This document shows positions 10,404-19,932 of a DNA stretch of 64,000 nt, one piece after another. A model generated the notes under the pieces. It saw only the letters and a program-made list of their open reading frames with translations. It searched no databases and was not told the origin of the DNA. The stretch is taken from assembly GCA_010909165.1 (NCBI GenBank), contig VJWM01000119.1, positions 248,001 through 312,000 on the forward strand, written 5' to 3'. Made by a program: the position numbers and the translations under genes. Numbering within the stretch: position 1 is the first letter of the stretch; every line of letters begins with the position of its first letter. Source of the stretch: Anthoceros angustus. Lineage: Eukaryota > Streptophyta > Anthocerotopsida > Anthocerotales > Anthocerotaceae.

Positions 10404-12036
10404 TTACACAGGTTCATATGTGATATAGGCTTTGCCTATAGTAATTGGATTGTCTGGTGTATGTTGGACTCCTGCAACAATGGTCACAACAATCTCATCT
10501 AAGTCATTAGCACCTAGTTCAGCTAACTTAAGACTCAACCCAACACGGCATAATGTCCTATTCGCAGCAGGAATCGTGTTTGCGATATTGCCCCATACAC
10601 CAGAGAACTCCGCACAACCTAAGTTACTCTCTGCGTCTGAAGCATTAGGAAACAACAAGAAGGCGCGGATCAAGGCTGGTTTGTACCAATCCATTTGGAT
10701 ACCCTCAAAGACAAGCACTTCCGTCACATTTGAGTCACTGGAAGTTTGATTACTTTGTGGCCTTGCAATTCGTAATACAGCAGGCGAACGCCAAATAACT
10801 TGAACATTCTTTTCGTCATACATCGGTATAGAGTTTATCCAAGCCAATTTGTCATCGGTAGATGCAAAGTTTGAGCATATTTTGGGCTTGAATTCATACC
10901 ACTTTTTATCACCATTGTTAGGCGCCTTTTCATAGTTGTAGCGAAGTTGAGTCTTAGCATTCACGCCTTGGTTGACTTTAACAATACGGGCTCGGCTTTT
11001 CATTGTAAAAGGAACTACGAATTGATAATGTCAGGTCGATTTCCACCCGCCAATCGCCAAAACTTTTCCATACATCCCACAAACGATCAATATTGGCATG
11101 ATGTGCGAAGAATACCGGATCGTTAGCACTTGCAGCAAGAGATCCCATATCGATGGTTCCATCCTCATAGAGGTTGCCAGCCCAAGTATGCACTGAGTCA
11201 TGCATACTTGCCTCTATCAGTCCTTGTCCAGATGCCAAAGGGTCTGTGATGGTTGGATCTCCAGATCGGAAGGGCTGTCCATACAATAAAAGCCTTGTGG
11301 TGGAACCCGTAACCATGGCCAAATGCATAACAGCTAAATTGTTTGTACGCAATTCTTTGGTATTTTCTTGTAGGTCATGAACAAAAGGAGGTGTCTCCTG
11401 TGAATCCTCCTGAAATGAGAGATTAGCAATGGCAGGCCGTATATGGTTTAGATTTCGATGAATATCTCTCAATGACTCATAAATTACAAATGGAGCTGGA
11501 AATGCATTGGGAAGAGATGCAATATCTTGGTTATCCCAATTCCAATAGGATAACGCAAATGTCGTGTCATTTAGTAAGGAGGCAAGAATCCGTTCATGAA
11601 AATACAGAAACCAACGATGCCAAGATAAAAAAAACCAAGTATAATGAACTTGCATCTTTGCGAAATCGCCTGTGCTTGGATCTGTCCATGGAAGAGGAAG
11701 CTCCAAGCCACAATAAGCACAATGGATCCTTCGTTGATTCTCAAAGCTTCGAGGATCATCTTGTGGAAGAGCTCGCATTAATTCATAAGCTTTGGCAAGT
11801 CGTTGTTGCTCTGCAAGAGTCAAAAGATGTGCAGGACGTCGCATCCGTATCGTTGGAAGTTCCTCCGCAGTTGGATTCGTGAAAAGAATGGGAGTAGGCT
11901 CACAAACGCTTACAGGACAACATTCATCATTGTTACATTCTGAAAAGTCGGGAGCTAACACAGGATCGGCATCTCCAAACAACACAAATGCAGAAATACT
12001 AAAGACTATAAACAAAAACTTATTTGCAAACTTCAT
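10404..12036 (-). pseudogene. PPO: Polyphenol oxidase (tyrosinase family), frameshifted copy
   Basis: An intronless type-3 copper oxidase gene. Two overlapping frames together cover the family: 12036-10978 encodes the signal peptide (MKFANKFLFIVFSISAF) and the tyrosinase domain. CuA residues are seen in HCAYC, VHYTW and SWHRW; CuB in HDSVHTW and FFAHHANIDRLW. The remainder, ending at 10404, encodes the C-terminal DWL/KFDV-type region. Alignment by eye with the intact paralogue at 16345-18021 shows a one-base loss where AAAAGGCCGAG has become AAAAGCCGAG near 10997. This truncates the protein at about 353 aa, just after the copper centre. Small indels nearby (-1, -2) cancel out. It is either a real null allele or a base-calling error; everything else looks coding-competent. 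Confidence 0.85.
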
Positions 12037-12128
12037 TCTTGAGAAGAAGTGCACACTTCACGCAGTCTCTCAGCCCTGGCACTAAGCCCACTCCGTGGAA
12101 GGATTCTGCAAACTAGTGTCTCTCTTCC

Positions 12129-12137
12129 CTTATTATA
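12129..12137 (-). promoter_or_regulatory. TATA box of the minus-strand PPO
   Basis: TATAATAAGG read on the minus strand, about 95 bp upstream of the PPO start at 12036. The intact PPO has a TATA box at an equivalent distance within related upstream sequence. Confidence 0.55.
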
Positions 12138-12421
12138 GCATCTACTTATTAGTTATCGTATTCAATACGTTACCGGATCACAAATTTGCTTTCATGCTTT
12201 GCTTGTGCGAAGTATGAAATCATGAAATGTAGAAAAAGGGGCGAGGGGACAGATTGGTGTGGCGATCATTATCTTGGGGTGCTCTTACGATTTGCTCATA
12301 CACGAACTTCTTATGGCGATCTCTACTAGCCTGTCTTCTCTGCAGCTGGCAGAACAGACCGCACAGGAGTCGCTTGCTCCATTCTGCTCGAGGCTGGTGA
12401 ATGATTTCGGTGACAGTCAAC

Positions 12422-12690
12422 GTGGACCAGTAAGTGGTCTCTACACAACCATTCCGCAGATTGCTGGACGGCTCTTCTAGTTGCGTTTCCAGCTGCTAGT
12501 TCGCTGAAGTGATGTCCTCTAGTTGCTGCGCCGGAGCCGTGGAATCCGGGTTTCTCTCCCAAGCTTCGGATGATATCTGTTATTATGAATTTTACAACGG
12601 GGCTTGCACGGAACAAGGATGGCACGATCAAGCGCGGCCTGGCACATCCATTGGAGACCCGTGTCCCAGCAGAAGCGAAGCTGGAGGAGG
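12422..12690 (+). pseudogene. Carboxylesterase (CXE) pseudogene a, exon 1-2 fragment
   Basis: Forward-strand fragment homologous to the start of the CXE gene at 8978-7540. The micro-exon start has become GTGGACCA followed by GTAAGT at 12422. The next coding piece (12586-12690) reads MNFTTGLARNKDGTIKRG and then ETRVPAEAKLEEG, matching MKFTSALARNRDGTINRR of the intact gene. No catalytic motifs follow. Upstream flanking homology extends to about 12240. Start lost and 3' two thirds missing. Confidence 0.75.
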
Positions 12691-13900
12691 GAAGAATTGA
12701 AGATCACCGATTTCGCATGGCAGCCACAGCAGCTTATTCCAAGAGGCAGGCCATCACCAATAAAAACCACAGCCATCCATGTCCATTGCACCCAGAGAGT
12801 GTGAAAGACGGCAGCCCTAGCACCGGCCACCACTGGGTGGTGAGCCACACTCGACCAGAGAAGGGTTCAAGCCGAATAGGGCAGTGGACTCCGAGATAAC
12901 ATGAGGACCACTGCCCATCACCCTGCGGCGCACCTAACCTTGAATTTTGAGCCAAACCTGCCGAGCCAGATGTCACCCGTGGAAAAATTGGTTCACTTGT
13001 GTGATCCTGGCCAGAGTCGCAGACGATGCAGGAAGGGCACCACAATGCCTCAAAAAAGCTATTCCCGTGGTCAGAGTTGAGAAGAGCCGCTTGCATCAAC
13101 CTCCACAAAGTGCATCTGTGCTTCTCCAAAATACCAGGGCTCTTCCAGATAGTCTTCAGAATCCTGAAATGAACGGAGGACCTCACCTGCAGCCTGTTAG
13201 CCAAAGGCTTACAGTTCTCTGGCCGACTGCTGGCCACCAGCAGTTTGCACAGTAAGGAGGTGGATACATTTAAAATGACCTTGAGGCTTTGGCTCCCTCC
13301 GGTTCAACCTGTGGCCACCTCCACACACCGAACAAGACTCTGCAGAATTCCTGCTGGCTACATAACAGTTCGTCAAAGAGCCACCAGAGCTTGGAGTTCG
13401 AAGCCATGGAGGATCGTAACAGCCATAAGCCTAACCCTATCATGAGGAACCCCTCCCACGAACAAGGGCCAGACTGCCATGTTCATCGGGAAGAAACTGG
13501 TACAAGAACACAGAATCCGGGCATAGCATCTGACATAATTGCAGCTTGGCCCGGAGACCTGAAACTGAATGTGGATAATCCAGATAGGGTTCCAAGTGTC
13601 CCTGTTATGATCCCAGATGTCCGCAAGGGGGACAAATTGACAGTGCCTTGCCAGCAAGCGTTTCCGAGGTGCTGGGAGCCTCTACAGTGGCAGATTTCCA
13701 GAACTTGTCTAAAGCAAGCCCAAATGGAATTCCAAAGCGGGGACCCCATGGCGAGCTTAGCAGCGGGAGAAAAATATGTTTTGCAGCTGCTGAGCCCCGT
13801 GTAAGCTGAACTGTAAAGCCTACATAACGTGTTTTTCGATTTTTAAGTCTCCATCTCCTCTTCCCGCACATAATGCGAATTGCTCGTGTGATAAGCACCT
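12691..13900. other. Unassigned region between CXE fragments
   Basis: Contains moderately long open frames on both strands (167 codons minus at 13237-12734; 171 codons plus at 13289-13804) that overlap each other. None shows a motif I recognise. It could be a further pseudogene; I cannot support a product. Confidence 0.4.
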
Positions 13901-14138
13901 AGCTGGTGCGCTGCCTGTTGCTTTTCGATTTGTGGAGCCAAAACACTCTAGGCCGCTGGCGGTCATTATTATCTGACTTTTTCATCCTGTCTGAATTCGG
14001 TGCTGTTAGGATTCACGGTCTTCTTCTTGTAATGATCTACCAGCCTGACTCCTCTGCAGCTGCCATCACAAATCGTGGGAGCAGCAGTTTCTTGCTCAAT
14101 TTTGCTGGATGCTTGGAGAACGATTCGGTGACTTCAAC

Positions 14139-14836
14139 ATGGACTTGTAAGTGTTCACTGCATAGCTGTTCCACAGGCTGCTGGACGACTCTTTTTCCGT
14201 TTCCACCTACGGTTGGCTGACATGTTTTCTCTGGTTGGTGTGCAGGTTCTTTGGATTCGGGTTCCATTCTGCGTCCAGGTGAAGTCTGGCATTGTAAAAT
14301 TTGTAACGGCGCTTGTACGAAACAAGATGGTACAGTCAACCGCCGACTGGCAGATTTCTTGCAGCACAGTGTTCCAGCAAACACGAAGCTAGAAAAGGGA
14401 GTGTGGACGAGGGATGTGACTATTGATCCGGAGACAAAGATCTGAGCTCGTCTCTTCGTCCAGGTTGCTGCGGCCAGCACAGATCAGACCTCAGGAAGAA
14501 GGTTTCCGGTGGTGTTGTACTACCATAGAGGTGGATTCTGCTTTCTAACCCCCGGTTCCAAACGATATGATCGCTTCTGGAGAAGAATTGCGAGAGAATT
14601 GCCGGGGATATTCTCTTGCGGTTCGAAAACCAAACCCACCAATGATATCCGTGGCTGACACGGATTGCTACTGGAAGGCATTCCTTCCAGAAGATGCCAC
14701 CAGAGACCACTCAGCGTGCAACGTCTTCGGTCCGAATGGAACCGACATCCGTGGTGTCAACTTACCACCATCCTTCATTGCGTTTGCGGGGTGGGATATT
14801 CTGCTAGACCGGGACATCTCCTACGCACTGAGGTAA
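14139..14836 (+). pseudogene. Carboxylesterase (CXE) pseudogene b, exon 3 deleted
   Basis: Forward-strand paralogue of the intact CXE. The micro-exon start ATGGACTT|GTAAGT is visible at 14139. The next exon reads VTALVRNKMVQSTADW with frame changes, then EKGVWTRDVTIDPETKI followed by a stop, and YYHRGGF in place of YYHGGGF. It then jumps directly to the last exon: SVADTDCYWKAFLPEDA, GVNLPPSFIAFAGWDILL. The exon with the GDSAG nucleophile is missing and the frame is interrupted several times. Upstream homology with the intact gene continues back to about 13920. Confidence 0.85.
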
Positions 14837-14844
14837 AATAAAGG

Positions 14845-15190
14845 TTCAACTTCCTATACAACTTCTTGAGTGTGAAAGGCTTACAAATTTGACAGGGAAC
14901 CCAGCTCATAACTGCAGTGTAGACCAGGGACGCCGCGTTTCAGCCAAATCCCCGTAGGGAATAGCCCTAATTGACGAAATCGCTAGTGAACTTCAATTCA
15001 TACATCTCCCCAGAGCTAAAGCATCAAAGTGAAGTTGGTGTCACCTGAGGTGAGCCGTGAACTGTATTGGGCCTGGACACCGGTATTTATTCTCCTTTGC
15101 CCACACACACATCTCGGACGGCAGCAAACCTTTTGAAAGGTGCCCCATCGAGCTCACCCATTGTTCTTTCCCTTCACAGGTTTGTTCCTT
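14845..15190 (-). pseudogene. Inverted relic of the PFP-beta 3' end and 3' UTR
   Basis: Read on the minus strand this matches PFP-beta from about 7190 to 7500. The coding text includes ELDGAPFKRFAAVRDV and CPGPIQFT. It continues past the stop into the 3' UTR (for example CGGCGTCCCTGGTCT and CTCAAGAAGTTGTA in both). Substitutions and small indels, including an in-frame TAG, show it is dead. It lies 3' of CXE pseudogene b in the same relative arrangement as the original PFP/CXE pair, so both belong to one inverted duplication. Confidence 0.9.
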
Positions 15191-15359
15191 GGAAAGGCCG
15201 GGTGTGAACATTTGAGAAGGTAAGATTTCAAGGTTGAGACGGTGATTTATCTTGCTTATCTTGTTTGCATTGTCTTGAGCTGCTTTCTAGATCTCAGTCT
15301 TGTACTGGCTCCAAGCCATGCGTAAAACCTAAACGGGCCCAAGTCTCAGCACACCTGTG

Positions 15360-15830
15360 GGATTGGAAACATGACCTGGAATTTTCTCGCCGATTCTTCT
15401 CCAAAAACGATCATATGCAATGAAACCGTGGCTTAGAATACAGAATCCTCCTCCATGGCAAACAGCACCACCGGAAACGTCCTTCCCGAGGCCTGATGTG
15501 TGGTCTCCGCAGAACCGTGGCGAAGATGAACCACATTTGTCGCCTCGTCGACAGTCACATCCTGGCTGGCTTCGCGTTTGCTCGGACACGCCTCTCACAG
15601 AAATTTGCCAGGCGGCGGTTGATGTGCCATCCTTGTTTCGTGCCAGCCCGCTTACCATTTCATAATACCAAACATCACCTAAGGCATGGGAGGGGCAGCC
15701 TGGTTTCCATGACTTCTGCACAGCACCCTGTGAACATCATGTCTGGCAACTGCGAAACTAAAACTGGAAACGGAAGAAGAGCTGTCCAGCAACCTGTGAA
15801 AAAATGTGCGGTAGGCATTTCCTGGTCCAT
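15360..15830 (-). pseudogene. Carboxylesterase (CXE) pseudogene c, exon 1-2 fragment
   Basis: Minus-strand CXE fragment. The start ATGGACCA is present at 15830, but the following donor is GGAAAT instead of GTAAGT. The second exon reads VSGLARNKDGTSTAAW with frame changes and then CHGGGFCILSHGFIAYDRFW. Nothing downstream of the HGGGF exon is present. Upstream flank homology extends to about 15900. It lies just upstream of the intact plus-strand PPO. Confidence 0.8.
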
Positions 15831-16258
15831 GTTGACGTCACCGAAATCATTCACCAGCCTCAAGCAGAATCGAGCAAGCAACTCGTGCCCCCGCCACCGC
15901 TGCTGAGATGGCTACGAGAAGATCGCGAATCCTAAGGCACCAAATTGAAACAGGATGGAAGACTAAGATAATCATCACCGGCGGCCTGTTGAGATTGTAC
16001 AAGAATTCGCGTCCGTCCAACCAAATTTGTGTAGTAAGGGAAAGAGATGAAGCAAGAATCGAAAATAAGTTTGCTCAAGTTGGGGAAACATCGACGTTGC
16101 ACCTAACCCGCGTACTCCTCCATCCAATCGCTCCGCGAGGGACGGTTTGGCGTGTTCACTTGATTGTGTATTTCATGATCTCATACTTTGCCCAAGCGAA
16201 GTGAAATTTGTGATTTTGTGGCGTAAAGAATACGGTAACTCAACTCGATGCTACGTAA

Positions 16259-16265
16259 TATAAAG
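16259..16265 (+). promoter_or_regulatory. TATA box of the plus-strand PPO
   Basis: TATAAAG about 80 bp upstream of the chosen start codon at 16345. The surrounding 150 bp is related to sequence upstream of the other PPO ('ttcatgatctcatactttgc' versus 'ttcatgatttcatacttcgc' on its own strand). Confidence 0.6.
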
Positions 16266-16344
16266 AGGCACTAACGTGAAGAATGACATTCGTCAGGTTA
16301 GTATGGTAGTTGAGAGACTCCCAGCTTTGGATATTATCGTAAGA

Positions 16345-18021
16345 ATGAAGTTCTTAAACAAGTTTTTGTGTATGGTCTTTTGTAGTTGTTTATGTGTTTT
16401 GTTTGGAGATGCTGATCCCATTTTAGCTCCTAAATTTTCAGAATGTCTCGATGATGCATGTTGTCCTTCAAAGAGTTATGAGAATTATACTCTTCGGTTT
16501 ACGAATCCAACTAGAAAAGAACTTCCAACAATTCGGGTACGACGTGCTGCACATCTTTTGACTATTGCAGAGCAAGAACGACTTGCCAAAGCTTATGAAT
16601 TAATGCGAGCTCTTCCAGATGAGGATCCTCGAAGTTTGGAGCAACAACGAAGGATCCATTGTGCCTATTGTACTTTGCAATTTCCTCTTACATGGACGGA
16701 TCCGAGCACGGGTGACCTAGCAAGGTGGCAGATTCACTACACTTGGTTCTTTTTCTCTTGGCATCGTTGGTATCTTTACTTTCATGAGCGGACCCTTGCT
16801 TCCTTATTAAATGACACCACATTTGCATTGCCCTATTGGAATTGGGATAATCAAGATGTTGCGTCTCTTCCGAATGCATTTCCAGCTCCATATGAAATTT
16901 ATGATTCCTTGAAAGATGTGCATCGGAATCCGAACCACGTACGGCGTGCCATTGCTAATCTCACTTTCCAAGAGGAATCGGATGAGACTCCTCCTTTTGT
17001 TTCCAACCCGCAAAACAACACACAGGGGTTGCGCACGAACAACTTAGCCACCTTACACTTGGCTATGGTCACAAGTGCCACCACAAGGTTGTTATTTCAT
17101 GGGCAGCCCTTTCGATCTGGGGATCCAACCATCACAGAAGCTTTAGCATCTGGACAAGGATTGGTAGAAGCAAGTGTGCATGACTCTGTACATTCTTGGA
17201 CTGGCAATCTCTATGAGCAGGACAACATCGATATGGGGTCTCTTGCTTTTAGTGGAAAGGATCCGCTATTCTACATACATCATGCCAACATTGATCGCTT
17301 GTGGAATGTATGGAAAAGCTTTGGCGACTGGCGGGTGGATATCAATGACCCGGATTATCTTAATACAGAGTTCCTTTTCTATAACGAAAAGGCCGAGCCT
17401 GTCATTGTTAAAGTCAACCAAAACTTGAACAGTGAAACTCAACTTCGCTACAAATATGAGAAAGCGCCTAACAATAGTGATCAAAAGTGGTATAAATTCA
17501 AGCCCAAAATTTGCTCAAAGTTTGCATCTACTCATGATAGACTAGCTTGGATAAACTCTCTACCATTATATGACAATTCTAGTGTTCAAGTTGTTTGGGG
17601 TTCTCCTGCTGTGTTACGACTTAAACGACCAATAAGTAGTCAAGCTATTGGCAACTCCAATGTGACGGAAAATGCTAAGGCCAAGATTGTCAACTCACAA
17701 GAAGAAGTGCTTGTCTTTGAGGGTATGCAAATGGATTGGTACAAGCCCGCCTTGGTCCGCGCCTTTCTGTTGTTTCCTAATGCTTCAGAAGCAGAGAGCA
17801 ACTTGAGTTGTGCAGAGTTCTCTGCTGTATATGACAATCTCCCGAATACAATTCCTGTTGGCAACAGGACACTATGCCGTGTTGGATTGAGTCTTAAGCT
17901 AGAGGAACTAGGTGCTAGCAAGTTAGATGAGATTGTTGTGACCATTGTTGCAGGAATCCAACATACATCGGACAATCCAATTACTATAGGCAAAGCATAC
18001 ATCTCTTATGAATATGTATAA
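16345..18021 (+). CDS. PPO: Polyphenol oxidase (catechol oxidase/tyrosinase), secreted
   Basis: A type-3 dicopper enzyme that oxidises phenols or o-diphenols to quinones. Intronless, 558 aa. The start chosen gives a secretory signal peptide (MKFLNKFLCMVFCSCLCVLFG); in-frame Mets from 16276 would bury it. Tyrosinase domain residues ~60-330: CuA in HCAYC, IHYTW and SWHRW; CuB in HDSVHSW and FYIHHANIDRLW. Then a DWL-type linker domain (WRVDINDPDYLNTEF) and a KFDV-like C-terminal domain (VFEGMQMDWYKPALVRAF to GKAYISYEYV) that shields the site in latent enzymes. Secretion contrasts with the thylakoid PPOs of flowering plants and fits bryophyte PPOs. It is divergently oriented to the frameshifted PPO 4 kb away. 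Confidence 0.94.
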   Translation: MKFLNKFLCMVFCSCLCVLFGDADPILAPKFSECLDDACCPSKSYENYTLRFTNPTRKELPTIRVRRAAHLLTIAEQERLAKAYELMRALPDEDPRSLEQQRRIHCAYCTLQFPLTWTDPSTGDLARWQIHYTWFFFSWHRWYLYFHERTLASLLNDTTFALPYWNWDNQDVASLPNAFPAPYEIYDSLKDVHRNPNHVRRAIANLTFQEESDETPPFVSNPQNNTQGLRTNNLATLHLAMVTSATTRLLFHGQPFRSGDPTITEALASGQGLVEASVHDSVHSWTGNLYEQDNIDMGSLAFSGKDPLFYIHHANIDRLWNVWKSFGDWRVDINDPDYLNTEFLFYNEKAEPVIVKVNQNLNSETQLRYKYEKAPNNSDQKWYKFKPKICSKFASTHDRLAWINSLPLYDNSSVQVVWGSPAVLRLKRPISSQAIGNSNVTENAKAKIVNSQEEVLVFEGMQMDWYKPALVRAFLLFPNASEAESNLSCAEFSAVYDNLPNTIPVGNRTLCRVGLSLKLEELGASKLDEIVVTIVAGIQHTSDNPITIGKAYISYEYV

Positions 18022-18184
18022 GATTCTAGATTTGGATAATGTCACACTTGGGGGAGATGGACAATCCAACAAACACCGGACAATCCAATTACTATAGGCA
18101 AAGCATGTATCTCTTATGAATATGTGTAAGATTTTAGATTTGGATAATATCACACTTGGGAGATGAAAAATCCAACATACAATA
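17969..18184 (+). repeat. 108-bp tandem duplication across the PPO 3' end
   Basis: The segment beginning CGGACAATCCAATTACTA at 17969, which encodes the last PPO residues, the stop and the first 3' UTR bases, repeats at 18077 with a few substitutions. The second copy lies entirely in the 3' UTR. 108 bp is a whole number of codons. Confidence 0.85.
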
Positions 18185-18614
18185 GTTGTTGTTAGAAAGA
18201 TAATTTATATTATTTTTATTAAAATATATAAAGAGTCCTATATCTTTATTCTGTAAGAAGAAAATATAAAAATAGGTCTTTTTATCATCTCCCGTTGTTG
18301 ACTAAAGGTACCCAAAATCAAAGCTGTGCACATACGCTCCAGAACCTTACAGGCGTGCTCGGACCGGCGTAATTGGGTTTATCCCAAGTGGCAGAGCCGA
18401 GTTTAGCCAGAGCCCGAGTTTAGCCAGAGGGCTTACGTTTTTGCAAAGCCCACACAAAAGGGTGGCTCTTTACCGCTGACGCCGCACAGCCTACGAAACG
18501 CCCAGTTCAATTCGGGGTCTCAACTTGAGTACACAAGGGATAGGAAACCACTTCGGCATGAATAATGGCTGAAATGGAGATTGCTGCGATGTGCTGGCCT
18601 AGGTTTTCGAGGCC
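18185..18614. other. No gene seen
   Basis: AT-rich 3' flank of PPO and then intergenic sequence. A short local duplication (gagtttagccagag at about 18401 and 18418) is present. Confidence 0.5.
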
Positions 18615-19340
18615 CTAATCATCTTGCGTGTTCAGAAAGCCACCAATGAATCCAGCACCGTTGCACTCTCCGCAGAGCATTTGTTTCTTGCCCCTGTAGG
18701 ATCACGTCGACACACCCGAGGAGAAAGGTAAACTTAGGCTTAGAGAGATATCACCTGCAGGGCTCGAGGGAGGTGCAGAGCGAATGAATACATCATACCT
18801 ACACAGCCCGCAAATTTGGCCTGCTTCGAACCGGCCATTAAAGTGATCCGCCGCATTCACGCCTCTCCTATACACTGGGAGCACACAAAAGCCCCTGCAA
18901 ACATCAACAAGAGTTTTTGAGCACTGACGAGCAAGCAGAAACCCTAGACTGGCGTCAATGAACACTCACCGTTCTGCAGTTTGTGCAAAGAATGCTTTTG
19001 GTTTCACTCCCGACTGCGAGGTCGTCTGCACAACTGGACACCAGTATCCGAAGTATTCACTGAATGCATCCACTCTGACACAGCAGACAGCAATGCTGCA
19101 CATCTGCTAAACCTCACCTTCAAAAACAATCTCACCCTGAAACAAGCCGCCTGCGCACCTGAAACTCATCCCCCTGCGCATAGGCCCTCGTACAAGGCCG
19201 GGCTCCACGAGGCCTCACGCCAACGGACCGCAACTCTGCAGCACGGCATTCCCTGAATCCCTGACCACCGAATCCCACGCCGCCGGGAGAGGTCCGAAGC
19301 GCCACCCTGTGCCAGTCGCTGCGCCTACGGCTGCCGCCAT
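18615..19340 (-). CDS. BSD2: BSD2-like DnaJ-type zinc finger protein
   Basis: A small chaperone-type protein with CxxCxGxG zinc-binding motifs, of the family that includes BUNDLE SHEATH DEFECTIVE 2, a plastid factor for Rubisco assembly. Three exons are clear: 19025-18966 (SETKSILCTNCRTV), 18894-18799 (FVCSQCIGEGVNAADHFNGR, then GQICGLC) and 18693-18615 (GKKQMLCGECNGAGFIGGF-stop). Together they form the CxxC..CxxC..CxxC..CxxC pattern with family spacing. For exon 2 I use the donor at 18966, because the stronger-looking GTGAGT four bases earlier breaks frame. The first exon is uncertain: MAAAVGAATGTGWRF from 19340 is possible, but its donor is unclear. It shares a ~590-bp divergent promoter region with APX. 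Confidence 0.78.
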
Positions 19341-19932
19341 CGCCTCCGCTGCCGTCCCTGCGCTTCCCGCAAGGAGGAAAACATCGAATGGGAAAGAATC
19401 GCGATTCTGTGCGGCCGGGTGGATAAGAATCTCCAATAGTTCAGTTCGAACTCCGTCACTCTCTGTGCGCAATCAAGGCGCGAGGCAGACGCAAGAACGG
19501 CACCCTGTCCTGCTCCTGCTCCCGCCAAATCAGTCGCTGGAGTCTCTGCATCAGTCGCGGTAGGGGGCGCTTTCCATTTTGCTTTTCGTTTTCTGTCAAT
19601 GTAGATTCAGTCCAATTGCCAGTGTGGATGCCGATCCGTAGGAACCTCGTCTTCTTGCTGCGGGATCTGAAGCGCTCCGTTGTTGCTGGCAAGATTTTCG
19701 CAGAGCGTGACGAGAGTCGGATCTTGGATTTCCGGAATTGCCTCTGAGGAATTCTCCTGCTATCAGGCTGCGTGCAAACTCTCCACCGTCTCGGTATCTA
19801 GCGCGTTAATTGACTTGTGAGTGAGTTCGTCTTGTCGCTACTCACCTTGTCACAAAGCAGACTGTAAATTGCGAGAGAAAGTTTCTTGACAAGCTCCAAA
19901 TCGGACCTTTTGCTGCTTCCGTAGAGGCAGCC
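19341..19932. other. Divergent promoter region between BSD2-like and APX genes
   Basis: About 590 bp between opposite-facing 5' ends. It probably contains the 5' UTRs of both genes and possibly the true first exon of the BSD2-like gene. No TATA box is obvious. Confidence 0.45.
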
